A stretch of DNA of 64,000 nucleotides from Eutreptiella sp. 'Long Island Sound 2002' (lineage: Eukaryota > Euglenozoa > Euglenophyceae > Eutreptiales > Eutreptiaceae). Numbering within the stretch: the stretch's first letter is position 1; the number at the start of each line of letters is the position of its first letter. Below, in pieces: positions 33,703-44,299 of this stretch. The notes beneath the pieces are model-generated. The model saw only the letters and a program-made list of their open reading frames with translations, ran no database searches and was not told the DNA's origin. Made by a program: the position numbers and the translations under genes. The DNA is taken from assembly GCA_964036045.1 (NCBI GenBank), contig OZ038383.1, positions 108,783,188 to 108,847,187 of the forward strand. The letters are read 5' to 3'.

Positions 33703-35609
33703 TCAGTCATCTTTTTTCTTGGGCTTGTCAGTTTGGTTGCGGGTTGCATCCATGTACAGCCGGTCGAACACCTTCCCATCAGGCGGGGGGCCACCTTGGG
33801 ACGCCGGGGACAGCACCGGCATGAACGTGCAGGTCTTCTTGATTTGCTCAACCTCACGGTCTTTGGAGCGCTCTTGGTGCCACCGCATTCCCATGGTGTA
33901 CAGGCGACCGTGCCAATCGCCGGGTTCTGCCTGACCCTCGGGGGCGTTGATGCGGGGCATGAACGTGCAGTCCCCGTTCTGCTCCTCCTTCTCCGCCTGC
34001 TCCTGCTCCTCCTTCCGCATGCGGTCGATTTTCTCCCGCCGCGCCTTGTCGTCCGCGTACAGACGGTTCCAGTACGGCTCCTTGGGATCATGCCCCGTGT
34101 TCCAGGTCAGGGGCGATTTGCGGGGCACAGGTGGCGGCTCCTCAAACGACACGCCCCTCGGCGCGGCGTAGTGGCGGGAGGCCGTGTACCCGCGCGACAC
34201 ATCGCGGTAGTCCCCGTGGTACTCCCGTGAGAAATCCGAGTAGTCATGCGGTCTGCTGTTCCCCTGCAATGCAAAGGATACGCTGGGGGGGACAGGGACA
34301 GGGACAGGGTCAGGGGGGGGTGGCATTCAGGTGTAGGTTCCGCGGGGGTCACGCAATGGGCACATCTCTCTCGGCTGCCGGTGGAGAGCGGACGGTAGAT
34401 ATCAGCCTTGCCCCAGGCTTCTCGGACCGCTCTCGAGTGCTGCAGCTGCACGCGTTCGTCGCGCCGCACGCGCACTGTGTTCCTTGTGCCGCGCCACGCG
34501 CTGTGTCTTGTGTCGCGCTCCGGGGGATGCAGCCTGCCTCACTGCGGCTGGCGCTGATTGCTGCGGTGTGCTGCCCTTCAGGCGGCGGCGGCTGGGGAGG
34601 GAGCAGGGGTAGGGGCTGGGCCTCGGGGCTGGAGTCAGGGGCGGCTCGGAAGTGGGGGTCCGGGGTGGGGGGCCATGGACTGCGGGACCGTGTCAGACGA
34701 TTGCGTATGGGCCCCCCAGGGGCCAGCAGTCATTTGGGGCCCTGACCAGCCCGTCCCCCCAGTATTAGAAAAGTGTTCCTCAGGGAAGAAATGAAATGTA
34801 CTGAAGAGGCCCTCAATCGGAGGCCGATTTGAGGTACTGAAACCCTTTTTGTGGCGTCTGACCCCCGGGGCCCCACCCCCTCAGGGGCTGCCACTCAGCA
34901 ATGGGCCTGGACCGTGTCCTCCGATTGGGCGGAGCAGCGATGGCAATACCGTTCTCTTGTGCAGAACGTCGGAGGACCGCGCAGACTCATCACGGGCCTG
35001 CGGGACACTGCGGCTGCGGTTGGTCGCCTTCCGCATGCGGGACAGCTCCGCCTTCTCGTCCTGCAGCTTCTTTTTGCGGGCGACCTCCAGCTTCGCACGG
35101 CGCTCTTTGTCATCTTCATACAACCGCACCCAATACGGCTCCTCAGCCCCGTACCCCCCAGTCCCGTAAGACCGCACGGGGGAAGCACGCCGCGGCTCCG
35201 GCGCGACTCGGGATGCCCCGAGACGTGTGGTGGTGGTCCTGCTGTGCGCCGCAGGGCCACGGGCGTATTCTGTATCATACGAAGTGTACTCGGTGTAGCT
35301 ATTGTAGGACCGGGGCTCGTCCAAGTATGGGTCGCTGTACCCGTGTGAGCCCCGGGTGTACTCGTATTCTTGGTACGCAGCGCTGTGGCCCCGGGAGCCC
35401 CCAGTGTAGTCATCATCGTAGTCCCGGAAGTCCCTGCCGTAGTTCCGTGGCGCCGTGTGGTATGAGTCGTAAGGCTCCTGCGCTCCAGGTTCATCAAGGT
35501 ACCGCCGGGCTGCATCACTGTAGCTGTGGTAGCGACCAGCGTGCACATCATACCCATCATCCTCGTTGCTGTAGCGCCTGTGATCAATGGAGGTCCTTTG
35601 GAGTTTCAT
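33703..35609 (-). CDS. CTFMP/RLY-repeat protein, probably flagellum-associated
   Basis: Two exons, about 406 residues. Exon 1 is 35609-34950 from Met in 'MKLQRTSIDHRR' (an in-frame Met at 35711 is an alternative start); exon 2 is 34263-33703 after a strong acceptor (TTTGCATTGCAG). Donor ACG|GTATTG gives phase 0 on both sides. The first 150 residues are Tyr/Asp/Arg/Ser-rich and low-complexity ('DYDDDYTGG'). Then come four repeats: 'RLYEDDKERR', 'RLYADDKARR', 'RLYTMGMRW' and 'RLYMDATRN'. After the second and third come 'CTFMPRINA' and 'CTFMPVLSP'. The sections between are Lys/Glu/Arg-rich helices, likely coiled coils. Such CTF-P and RLY-DA repeats are known from flagellar-associated proteins of algae and other protists, but the biochemical role is not established. 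The paired repeat layout in both exons suggests internal duplication. No signal peptide or membrane segment. Confidence 0.7.
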
Positions 35610-36149
35610 GTTGGAGTCAATCAAAAGACCATAGGCACTGAGGATGCAGCGGAAAGGACAAGGGGGTAGCACCCATGAACCCGGGTGACACTTGCAGCTC
35701 CTGGAATCCACTCATGTGTGAGTCCTGGGGATTGTCAGGTTTTGAGGGTTAGGAGATTGTTGGCGATCCAATAGTAGAGGCGGGGACAGAGTGGGTATCA
35801 CTTCCAATAAGAAGGGTATCCTGAAGGAGCGTCATGGGGACATGACTTCTAAAGGGTTCAGAATTAAGCAGCTTCAGCATGATACTGGGCCCCCACTAGT
35901 CAGTGATGCAAATAAGAGGGGGTGTGTGGTCCCCCTCGCCCCCCCCCTTCGGGTAGGTGCCCACAGGTAGATGTCCACGGCTCCACAACTATAGGAAAAA
36001 GCACTCATCCACTGCATCTATGTCCACACCATGACCCGTGACAGCCCACCGTGGAAATGTACCCTGGGACATGTCAATGGATAGCCAGCTCCCCATCCCC
36101 CCCCCAACACCCCCACCCCTAGTCTGGCGTGATTCTTATTGGCATCCCT

Positions 36150-36375
36150 GCTACTAGTGCATCACCAGGATAGCAGGTGCCTACTTGTGCATCAGCATGA
36201 TATCAAGTCCTCGGACTAGTGCATCAGGATGATAGCCAGTCTTTACTCAGGCAGCAGTATGATAGTGGGTCCCCACAATGGCATCAGCATGATGTCAAGT
36301 CCCTTCTAGTGCATCAGCATGATATGACAGCAGGCCTGCACTGAGGCATCAGCCTGATAGCACAGCCCCAGGCCC
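36150..36375. repeat. About 30-bp minisatellite (GTGCATCAGCATGATA)
   Basis: Seven degenerate units carrying 'GCATCAGCATGATA' plus 'GCAAGTCC/GGGTCCCC'-type spacers; related single copies extend back to about 35870. It lies upstream of the RLY-repeat gene on its strand. Confidence 0.75.
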
Positions 36376-37117
36376 TGATACACCCCAGCCTGGCTCCAGT
36401 ACTGAGCAAGCTCAAATAATTTTTGAACTCAAATATTTGGCAAAAGTAAAGAGCAATTAGCACTTCGCAAGATTGTTGTTTTGGCTCCAAAACCCCAAAA
36501 CCCCAAAACCCTGCTGGTTTCCATTTTGCAAGACCATTATTTGGTGTGGGGCCGCAAAATATATTCGTGTCTTGCAACTAAGTCTTGCCCCAATGTCGCT
36601 TTGTGTGGATCTATTTTTGTACAGTTATATCTCTATTCATGTGTTGATGGGTGCGGTTACCTTGGTGGCTGCTATGGCTACTGTTATTTCATGGTGGCTG
36701 TTGCATGATCGCTGTTAATTTGCGGTTGTTGTTTACTAGCAAACTAGCAAACAAAGCATCAAGAAGATTCTGAGACAGGCTGCTCTGGAACTAGCATTAC
36801 ATGGCTAGAAGTGACGAACGCCCACAGAGTAAAGTCAACCACAGCAATAGGACGAGATATCAGCCACACATGCGAGGCCTCGACACAAAAGGTGATTCCC
36901 TGCACTGCGCGCTATCTTTAAGCCAAGCCCCCGAGGAACCCAGTCGTGTCTTGGGGGGATTACCTGCACCGCACGTGCACCGTGTAACGTGTTGGAACAG
37001 ACGATGGTCAAAAGGTCATTCCTTGGGCCCCCTAAAAATGATGCACCGTGGAGGCTTCTGGGCTACTGTTTGTTGTTTTTCTTTTTGCGATCAAATTGGC
37101 CAATCTGAAAGTGCCAG
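36376..37117. other. No supported gene
   Basis: Short overlapping frames; 'AAAACCCC' occurs three times in tandem at about 36488-36511. I see nothing else. Confidence 0.4.
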
Positions 37118-37430
37118 GGGCCCAAAGGGCAAGTGCATGTAAGTACAGATTTTGGCAGAGCCTGGGTCTGCATATAGGATTCAGCTCATGGCTGGCACCC
37201 TATGCTTTCCCTGTTGACATAGTCATGGTGGATCACAGTAATGGTGCGGCAGTCGACAGTGGCTGCAATGCAGCGCATCCGTGGTTGGGCCCGTGTCCCT
37301 GTGATTCAGTGCTGTGCGCTGTGTGCTGTCACTACAAGTCTATAGGGTCTTCGTTAGTGCAGTGGATCTCCCATTCATTAGGGTCCCAGTGCGTTTTGTG
37401 TCTTTTGGGTAGTGGTAGTAGAGGGAGTTT
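37118..37430. repeat. Dispersed repeat, copy 1
   Basis: Matches 55000-55230 in the same orientation in blocks: 'GTACA...TTTTGGCAG', 'TTCAGCTC(A/G)TG', 'TTCCC(T/A)TTG', 'TCCCAGTGCG' and 'TTTTGGGTAGTGG'. About 300 bp, roughly 70 percent similar by eye in the matching blocks. No coding features; class unknown. Confidence 0.55.
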
Positions 37431-38103
37431 CCCGGCTGCTTGTTGTTACTGGATGGTTGCTGCCACTTTCTGGTGAGCTCTACATGGTTGCTGGTATTTC
37501 TTGGTGGACTCTGGATGGACCACTGGATGATCTTTAACAGCACAGTCTTCCGGTTCCTCAGGGTCTCGGTCTAGGGGAGGGGGGGGGGACCACGTACGTA
37601 AACTTCGATTTGGTGAGCACGCGCCGTGGGGTGAGACACACAATGACCTTGGGGGTCCTACTCAATGCTACTGCCCACACTTGGAGGCGCAGATGACGAT
37701 GTCAGGTACCCTATCACCATTTGCTCAGGTGTAAGTGACAATGATGCCCGCAGGAAGCCATGAGGTGGACATGGGTGAAACTGTAAGGGGACACAGTGCA
37801 GTATGTCCAATGGTACCTTTTGCAGCTTGGAAACACATACACTTCACTATCAAACAGGTGGGTAGGTGTACGAAATCACCCCAATGCACACACCGTGCGT
37901 GCACTGTGTGTAATACTCCCTCCTGTCCTTCCCTACCTTTCCTGAAGCCAAAGGAACATACAACATGGACAGCATAAGAATCAGTTTGTGTGTCAGTTCT
38001 TCTAATGTGTACATAACTCCTCAAATGTTTGCAAATGACTCAAAGAGTACCTCAATAATTATTCAACTACTGTGGCCTTGCACTGCTCGCGAATCAAGTC
38101 AGG

Positions 38104-38142
38104 AAAGTGACGGTCAGACCGGGTCCTGGTGCTTAGACAAGG
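38104..38142. repeat. 39-bp direct repeat, copy 1
   Basis: AAAGTGACGGTCAGACC...GCTTAGACAAGG; the second copy at 38558-38596 has one mismatch. The parts TGACGGT and TAGACAAGG are those of the 20829 module. The two copies bracket the WW exon 38387-38208. Confidence 0.8.
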
Positions 38143-38207
38143 GAATGCTAGCGCGCGACACGCGGTACCAAAAGAACGCATGTCCCGAAAACCAGCCCAT
38201 ACCTCAC

Positions 38208-39079
38208 CCGAAGCACACTTTGGCGGGGCTGTGGGGTATGGGGGCAACTCTGGGCGATGCCAAGTTGTAATTCCTTGGTTGTGGTCAAGGTAATACGGGG
38301 TGCCTTCAGCCGTGGTGGCAAGCTCCCAGTCACCGGTGGACCGCATGTATGTGGCAGCCAAGCCAGGAGTAATGACATTAGTCATGGCTGAAAATCACAC
38401 CAAAACAAAGAGCAGTGGGGTGCAGTACCAAGCAGAATGTTGTTATGAGCAGGAGGACTCAGAAGCATGACACAGCCCCTGTTTCCCTCTATGATTGGGG
38501 CACAATCACGCTTTGCCTAGTTTCTGACCATAAAAACTGTGGTCAGAAAATTCGGTAAAAGTGACGGTCAGACCGGGTCCCGGTGCTTAGACAAGGCGGT
38601 GCTTCCGCAAGGGGGGGGGGGGGGCGAGTACCACTGGGTGTTCCTGTCCTGTTCCTTGGGGTGCAAGCCCCCATAGAATCTGCGCATGGGACACCCTGCA
38701 ACGTAGTATATATTGGCTTTTGTCATGCCATCATGCAGTCACGATGGCATGGGGGTCCTGCATGCTGCCAGCTATTGGCTTGCGGGAAGGGCAACTCCAC
38801 AACACAGGGAGCAGGTGTGATTTTCCATGCGACTCAGCGATGGATGTTTTTTTTTGTCCAGACTAAGATGAGCTGGCGTAGCCTGTTCACTTTAGAGTAC
38901 CTGAGATAACCCCTCGGAATCAAACTTGAGAGCTGTCCAGTGCTGCGATGATCCCACAATGGTTGTGGTAGCGGATCTGACACGTAGTGAGGATTAGCTG
39001 AGTCTGAAACCAGGTTATGCAATGGGAAATTGCCACGCCCGTAGACTTTCCAGTGTGCGTGAGGCACAATGACTGTAGG
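38208..39079 (-). CDS. WW-domain protein, two exons of a larger gene
   Basis: WW domains bind proline-rich ligands. Exon 38387-38208 (acceptor TGATTTTCAG; donor GG|GTGAGG) encodes 'GDWELATTAEGTPYYLDHN' then 'TTWHRPELPP', with both signature Trp residues, the central Tyr-Tyr and the final Pro. The preceding exon is 39079 to 38911 after acceptor CTTTTTCAG; it encodes 'PHAHWKVYGRGNFPLHN' and 'PLPQPLWDHRSTGQ', not recognised. Using donor GG|GTTATC at 38910 the phase (1) matches the WW exon; the stronger-looking donor CTCAG|GTACTC ten bases on does not match and would need another exon. Further exons on both sides are not resolved, so the size of the protein and its other domains are unknown. The intron carries the second 39-bp repeat and a 14-base G run (38611-38624). 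Confidence 0.6.
38558..38596. repeat. 39-bp direct repeat, copy 2
   Basis: Differs from 38104-38142 at one base. It is followed after 14 bases by a 14-base G run at 38611-38624, as poly-G/C runs accompany the related modules elsewhere in the window. Confidence 0.8.
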
Positions 39080-39460
39080 CTGAAAAAGACAAGGATAGAA
39101 GAGTGGAGGCTGAGGTGAGTCAGCAAGTTGCGACCCACCGATGGATATTTCCAATTGTTTTGCACAACCTTTACTCCCCTTGACAGTGGGCTCAACGGAG
39201 GAAATCTGTTGGAGACTGCAATGGCCGCTTCTTGTCACAAGGACCCCGATTTGGAGAAAATCGGAGCTTCAAAGACGTTGGAGTAGACCCTGTGCCAGAG
39301 ACCGTCCGGGGCCACCGCTGAAGAGCATCAACAAGTAGGTGGCCGCACAGAGACCCAATGACTGGCCATTTTTATGTTGAAAGTACACAACAACTTGACC
39401 CACCCATTACCCCAAAGCCTTGGCAGTTGAACGAACGGGTGTAGAGAAAGGGGCGGAGCT

Positions 39461-40780
39461 TTATGGGAGCCCCACCTGCACAGAGGGGCGCTGCCCCAGG
39501 CCACTCCCTAACCCCCTCCTGTTCTGCAAATCCGCGGTAAACGCGCCCTTCAGCCGCCTCCCGGCCTCGATGATGGAGGCAGCCTGTTTGCAGGCGGCAA
39601 ACCGCACGTAGCCCTCCGCCATGTGCTGGTGCTCTTTGCTGTAGAACGGGCTCAAGGGGATGCAGGTCACTCCATATTCTCTGGTTAACCAACGGGAAAA
39701 ATGATAATCTGCCGGCTCACTGTTGGACGGGTCCATGTACTTCGACTTGGGAATGTGTGAAATATCGCAGACCACGAAATACGAGCCCTGGGGCACCACC
39801 ACCGGCAGTCCGCTTTCCTGCAGCACATTGATCAGCAACTGGCGGTTGCTGTCAAACTGCGTCCGCAGCCGTTGGAAGTAGGTGTCGCCCTCGGTCATTG
39901 TGGTGTCCAAAGCCTGTGCAATGGCCTCCTGCATCGGGGTAACACAGCAGAATGGCATGAGGATGTGCGAGGCGTGCATGGCGGAGATGATGTCGCTGGG
40001 GCCGATGGCCCACCCCACCTTCCACCCTGTCACGGAGAAGGTCTTCCCGGCGGATCCGATGGTGATGGTGCGCTCCCACATCTCTGGAAATGTCGCAATG
40101 TTGATGTGGGGCTGCTCTTCAAAGGCCAGTCTCTCATAGACTTGATCTGCAATGAGGAGGAAATCGTACTTCTTGGCCAGATCCGCGATCTTAGTCAGCT
40201 CCTCTGTGCTCCACATTTTCCCGGGCACGTTCTGTGGAGTATTGATCACCAAGGCTTTGGTGCGGTCACTGATGGCAGCCTCCAGTTCAGCAAAATCCAG
40301 GGTCCAATCCGCCGAGGACGTCTGCAGGGCATCAGAAGGCTTGGGACGCAAAGGGATATACACAGGCTTGCCCCCCGCAAAAATGGTATCAGCTGGGTAC
40401 ATATCATAGAAAGGCTCAATGACGATGACCTCGTCTCCCGGATCCACAAAGGACATGATGGCACAGAAGAGCGCCTCGGTTGCCCCCATTGTCACAAGCA
40501 CCTCTGACATCGGGCTGATGGGCCGATCCATGCGACCACTGTAGTATTTTGCAAGAGACTGGCAAAGGTGGGGCTGGCCCTGGGAGCGGGAGTATTGGTT
40601 CATCAACGGATTGTCACTGCCGATCGCGCCCTTGGCCGCATCCAACACGAGGTCGTCGGGCCTGAAATCAGGGAATCCCTGCCCCAAATTGACGGCATTG
40701 TGCTCGTTGGCAAGGGCCGTGAACACCGAGAACACTGTAGCCTTGGGGATATCCCGGCACCTTTTTGAGAGACATTTCAT
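39461..40780 (-). CDS. Kynurenine/glutamine-type aminotransferase (PLP class I), intronless
   Basis: Predicted to transfer the amino group between kynurenine, glutamine or methionine-like donors and 2-oxo acids, using pyridoxal phosphate; probably cytosolic or mitochondrial (family knowledge). The 439-residue frame runs from Met40780 to TAA at 39461 without a break. It shows the fold-type I marks: 'AVNLGQGFPDF' (about 29-39), 'TMGATEALF' (97-105), 'NTPQNVPGK' (180-188; usually NTPHNP-GK), 'IADQVYERL' (210-218; Asp for the PLP ring, Tyr) and 'GSAGKTFSVTGWKVGW' with the Schiff-base Lys near 246. The C-terminal Arg block is 'YVRFAACK'. Length is about 15-20 longer than typical KATs because of a Gly/Arg-rich tail. 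No N-terminal targeting peptide is obvious, and the first nine residues are basic. Single exon, unlike the other genes here. A pyrimidine-poor AG (TTTCGCAG) lies about 22 bases upstream of the start and could end a 5' UTR intron. Confidence 0.93.
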   Translation of the reverse strand: MKCLSKRCRDIPKATVFSVFTALANEHNAVNLGQGFPDFRPDDLVLDAAKGAIGSDNPLMNQYSRSQGQPHLCQSLAKYYSGRMDRPISPMSEVLVTMGATEALFCAIMSFVDPGDEVIVIEPFYDMYPADTIFAGGKPVYIPLRPKPSDALQTSSADWTLDFAELEAAISDRTKALVINTPQNVPGKMWSTEELTKIADLAKKYDFLLIADQVYERLAFEEQPHINIATFPEMWERTITIGSAGKTFSVTGWKVGWAIGPSDIISAMHASHILMPFCCVTPMQEAIAQALDTTMTEGDTYFQRLRTQFDSNRQLLINVLQESGLPVVVPQGSYFVVCDISHIPKSKYMDPSNSEPADYHFSRWLTREYGVTCIPLSPFYSKEHQHMAEGYVRFAACKQAASIIEAGRRLKGAFTADLQNRRGLGSGLGQRPSVQVGLP

Positions 40781-41305
40781 TTTGATAGAGATATGTCAGA
40801 CGCTGCGAAACCAATCTTAAGGGCGAAAGAACACCGTGGCCCGATGTGTGCACCGCATATGTACAGGTGCATGCAACAACAGCCCGATACTCACGTGGTG
40901 TGATAACGAGCACTCCTGAGCACAGGTGCTTCCGATCTCATGGCCATCTGAAGCTACGTTCCAATGTGCTTTGTGTGATGCACATTTTATGGTGCACGCC
41001 TGACTTCCAATGATAACAGGCGGAAGCGTATCATTTCAGTGAAGTGGACAGAATACATGGGCCCATGCAAGCACAATTGAGGGATTCCACAGCTGCAGCC
41101 AGGGGAGCTGTCAGGCACACGGCTAAAGCCTGCACACACGCCTACATGCATGGCCAAACAAGGTCTACAACAGTCCCAAAAACAATGCCTGTGGGAAGAC
41201 CACAAGGGGACCCTGGGAGGCGAAACAACTCCAGAATTTTGCAACAAATGGCCTGTTGTGTTGATGACGCAGCCCATTTGAAGGGGCTTCTGTGGGCTGA
41301 ACCAC
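40781..41305. other. No supported gene; 5' flank of the aminotransferase
   Basis: No TATA-like box or other promoter signal I can defend. Frames here are short. I see nothing in the rest. Confidence 0.4.
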
Positions 41306-41309
41306 CTCA

Positions 41310-43165
41310 AACCTGGGGCCCGCGGGGGGGCGACCCCTCGGTTTTGGACACCAACTACCCCCCCAACTAACTGTTGGCCGGAGGCCCCTTGGGGGAGGGG
41401 GGGCATTGGAGGGGGGGTCTAGGAGGGGCGATGGGGGGGGGGGGGCTCCGGGAGGGTCGGTTGGGGGGGGGGGGTCCAGGTTGGGCGATTTGGGGTGTTG
41501 GGGGGGGGGGGCACAGGCTCCCCTTACCTCCCCTTGCCCTCCCTCTAACCATAGCATCACCATAAACCTAACCCTAACCTTTGCAGCCAGTTGGTTTGGC
41601 CATGCCAGCCATGTTGATTGGGCTGAACAAGATCCCTCCAATTTCATTCATGGCTGCTTTTGCCACATCATTGCTCTCCATTTTGGACCCCAACACTCAC
41701 TCTGACCCTAGCCTAGGGTGAGAGCCAGGGCTAGGGTTAGGGTCACCGAGCTGGTGGCCCCAGTCTTGGTTTTATAACCTTTTTAGGGTCTAGGGTGGAC
41801 CTACCAGGTTTGGCAGCAGCAGCAAGCAGCAAGCAGCACGCGCGAAATGGGGAAAAATCATAACTCCGTCGTGGTGCTTCGGATTCGGCTGAAATTTTGG
41901 TGCATGATACCTATGGGTGTGAGGGACAACCACACAAAGTATGAGCCAGAAACTCAACGGTGGCGGCCGGGAACGGGTGTCGCAAGTGGCGGACCTCAGT
42001 TTTCAAAAACTGCAGTTTAGGGCCACAAACAGCCATTTTTGGGCCAAAACAGCCCTAGAACCCATTCAAAACGGCCAAACAAAGGGAAAGTGTGGGTACA
42101 CTCCACGTGCGGCTTGACTTTCCCGTGTCAACGAGCCCTTTGCGGCCCTCTAACTCCACCATATGTCCCGGAAACGGCCCAAAAAGGCCCCCAGAAGCCC
42201 CAAATTTTGTGCAGATTGGCTGGCGACAGCCACAAACCAAGAACAGGCCATATCTTTGGCTACATGGCTCAAAACGCGATTCCGAGGGCACCTACTCCAC
42301 CCGCAACCCCCCACTTTTTGTGGTTTCCACCCCTCAGAATTGCCCAAATGGACGCCTAGACCCCCATACCCAGGCCCACTAGGCTGCGGCAAGCTGCAAG
42401 CTCAAGCCCAAACAGGTGGGTTCCCAAATGGGTCAAGATGGTCCAATAGGGGCAGAAAACTGACTGTTCTCAAAAATGATCCTGGACCACATGTGATGCT
42501 AAAACAAGTGTTTTTGGACTATTTTGAGCTTGTGGTGGCCCATTTTGGTCCTCCAAAAATCCCAAAATGCCTTGAAAATGGGCTATTATGGGACCAAAAA
42601 TCGGTCAAAAATGGGTCAAAAACGCATTTTTCCAAACCTCATCCTAGACCATTTGGGGTGCACCAACGGGTGAAATGAGCCCATTTGGAGCCCATTTTGG
42701 GGCATTTTGGCCCCTCACAAGTCCACAAAAGCCTTGAAAGTGGGCCTTGTGGTGAAGGGGATCACTTGCAAGCTGATTCCACTTTGTCAACGGCCTTCAA
42801 TGTGTGACTCATTGGTGTCCCTCACCATTCATATCTAATGTTCCTTCCCCCACCAGCTTGGTCCCAATATTCAGTCTTGATTAGGGTTAGGTGTAGGGAT
42901 AGGAGTAGGCTGAGGGTTGGGGGTGGGTGTTAGAGTCAAGGTTGGGTTTAAGGATAGTGTTGGGGTGCAAATTGGACAAAATTTTCCTTAGGGCACCTTT
43001 GGTGTTCATGGAGCATCGGGCGCCTTAGGCGCCCATGGACGCCTGAGGGCGACACCTTTGGCAACTAACCTTTGGCCGAAGGCCCCTAGGGGGGGGGGGG
43101 GGGGTAGTTGGCGTCCTAGACCCGCGGAGTCGCCCCCCCCCCCCCCCGTGCTGGGGCCCCAGCGG
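41310..43165 (+). mobile_element. Inverted-repeat element, full copy with one inner unit
   Basis: Left end has 'GGGGCCCGCGGGGGGGCGAC', then 'TTGGACACCAACTACCCC'; right end has 'GGGGTAGTTGGCGTCC', 'ACCCGCGGAGTCGCC' and a C run, then 'GGGGCCCC'. These are inverted copies. In order: G-run-rich left arm (41395-41520), a conserved 'CCTTACCTCCCCTTGCCCTC' segment, TTAGGG-type repeats (about 41724-41743), the inner unit, a right arm of degenerate GGGTTAGG/GTAGG runs, 'CTTTGGCAACTAACC' and the right end. No transposase frame. About 1.85 kb. Target duplication could not be fixed because both flanks are G/C runs. Confidence 0.65.
41745..42862 (+). repeat. Inner unit, copy D
   Basis: Starts ACCGAGCTGGTGG at 41745; the right end CCACCAGCTTGGT (42850-42862) has one mismatch. 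About 1118 bp, the same order as copies A and C with more divergence. Confidence 0.8.
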
Positions 43166-44290
43166 CAATTACGTTCAGAGAAACTTGAACTTGAGAAACT
43201 GGAATGATGTCTCGGGCGTTGGCCGCTGAAGACTCTTCATACCTACATGGACAGGATACACTATGGCGCTCCCAAGAAGCCCCTGTGCAGACCGGGGGTC
43301 ATCTCAGCACTTTCAGCTGTGTAGCTCCTGTGGCCCCGCCCACCATTTGTCCTGTGATACAGAACGAGATGGGGTGCATGTCGTGGGAGGTGCAAAAGTC
43401 ATGAGTACTGGCGGTCAAATGCATCAGACAAAGTCTAGTAATTCGACAGGATGCCATAGGATGCACTGCTGCCACACATGCATTAGCACAGGCAGGCGGG
43501 TGGCCAGCTGGTGGTGGTATAGCGGAAGCAGGCCTGAACGTTGAAGAGTCCAAAATTTCGCCTCTGGTACTCAACAATATGGCCCCCGGACCCCCCCCCC
43601 TGTATGGCCTGATGCAAGCTAGCACCATGCTACACAGGGGTTGTTATCGGTCAAACTAGCCAGCGGATCCATTGCTGAGTTGAGGGGAGCCACTTTGCAA
43701 ATGGCTTCTATGCCACAAATCCACCGGGATGACTGGAACTCCAACACACAATATATTCGAGGAATAGGGGCGGCAAGGTTGAGACCCACCAACCCGGACC
43801 ATGCTACCAAGGCACCTGTTGGGGATATTTTCCTAGGCATATTTGACCATGCCGCCCTTGAGCAATCTGTTGGAAACTCTTAGGGAAAACACAGCAATGG
43901 TGCATGTGAAGGTGCCGGCCATTATCCACTCCTATTGGTGTGTTCCCTGTGAGCACGGATCCCAGCGGGATCACCCCACAACCAATTGCAGCCATTGGGT
44001 ACGGGACCTTTGGTGTCCATACGATGCCAATGTATTAGTAATAGGTGTAGTACCACTGCGTGCAATTGCTGGTGTGGGGACAAGGGCGGTGAATGGTGAA
44101 TGTGTGTCAGCATTGTCTGCCAGCACTTCCCTGCACTTGGAGGAAGGGTGTTGCATGAGGGTTGAGGGCTGTAAACAGTATTTGTATGTTGGAACATGTC
44201 TACTAGTGATTTTCTGAGGGTGGAAGAACAGTGCCCAAAACTACTTGTGTCAGGGTTTAGGGTTGCTGCCCAACACCACCCCACCCCCAC
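43166..44290. other. No recognised gene; two modest plus-strand frames
   Basis: Frames at 43641-43883 and 43843-44217 (plus) have an even residue mix ('IFLGIFDHAALEQSVG'; 'HSYWCVPCEHGSQRDHPTTNC' region with Cys/His), but they overlap in different frames and match no domain I know. They could be frame-shifted pieces of one decayed gene. Confidence 0.3.
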
Positions 44291-44299
44291 AAGTGGTAG

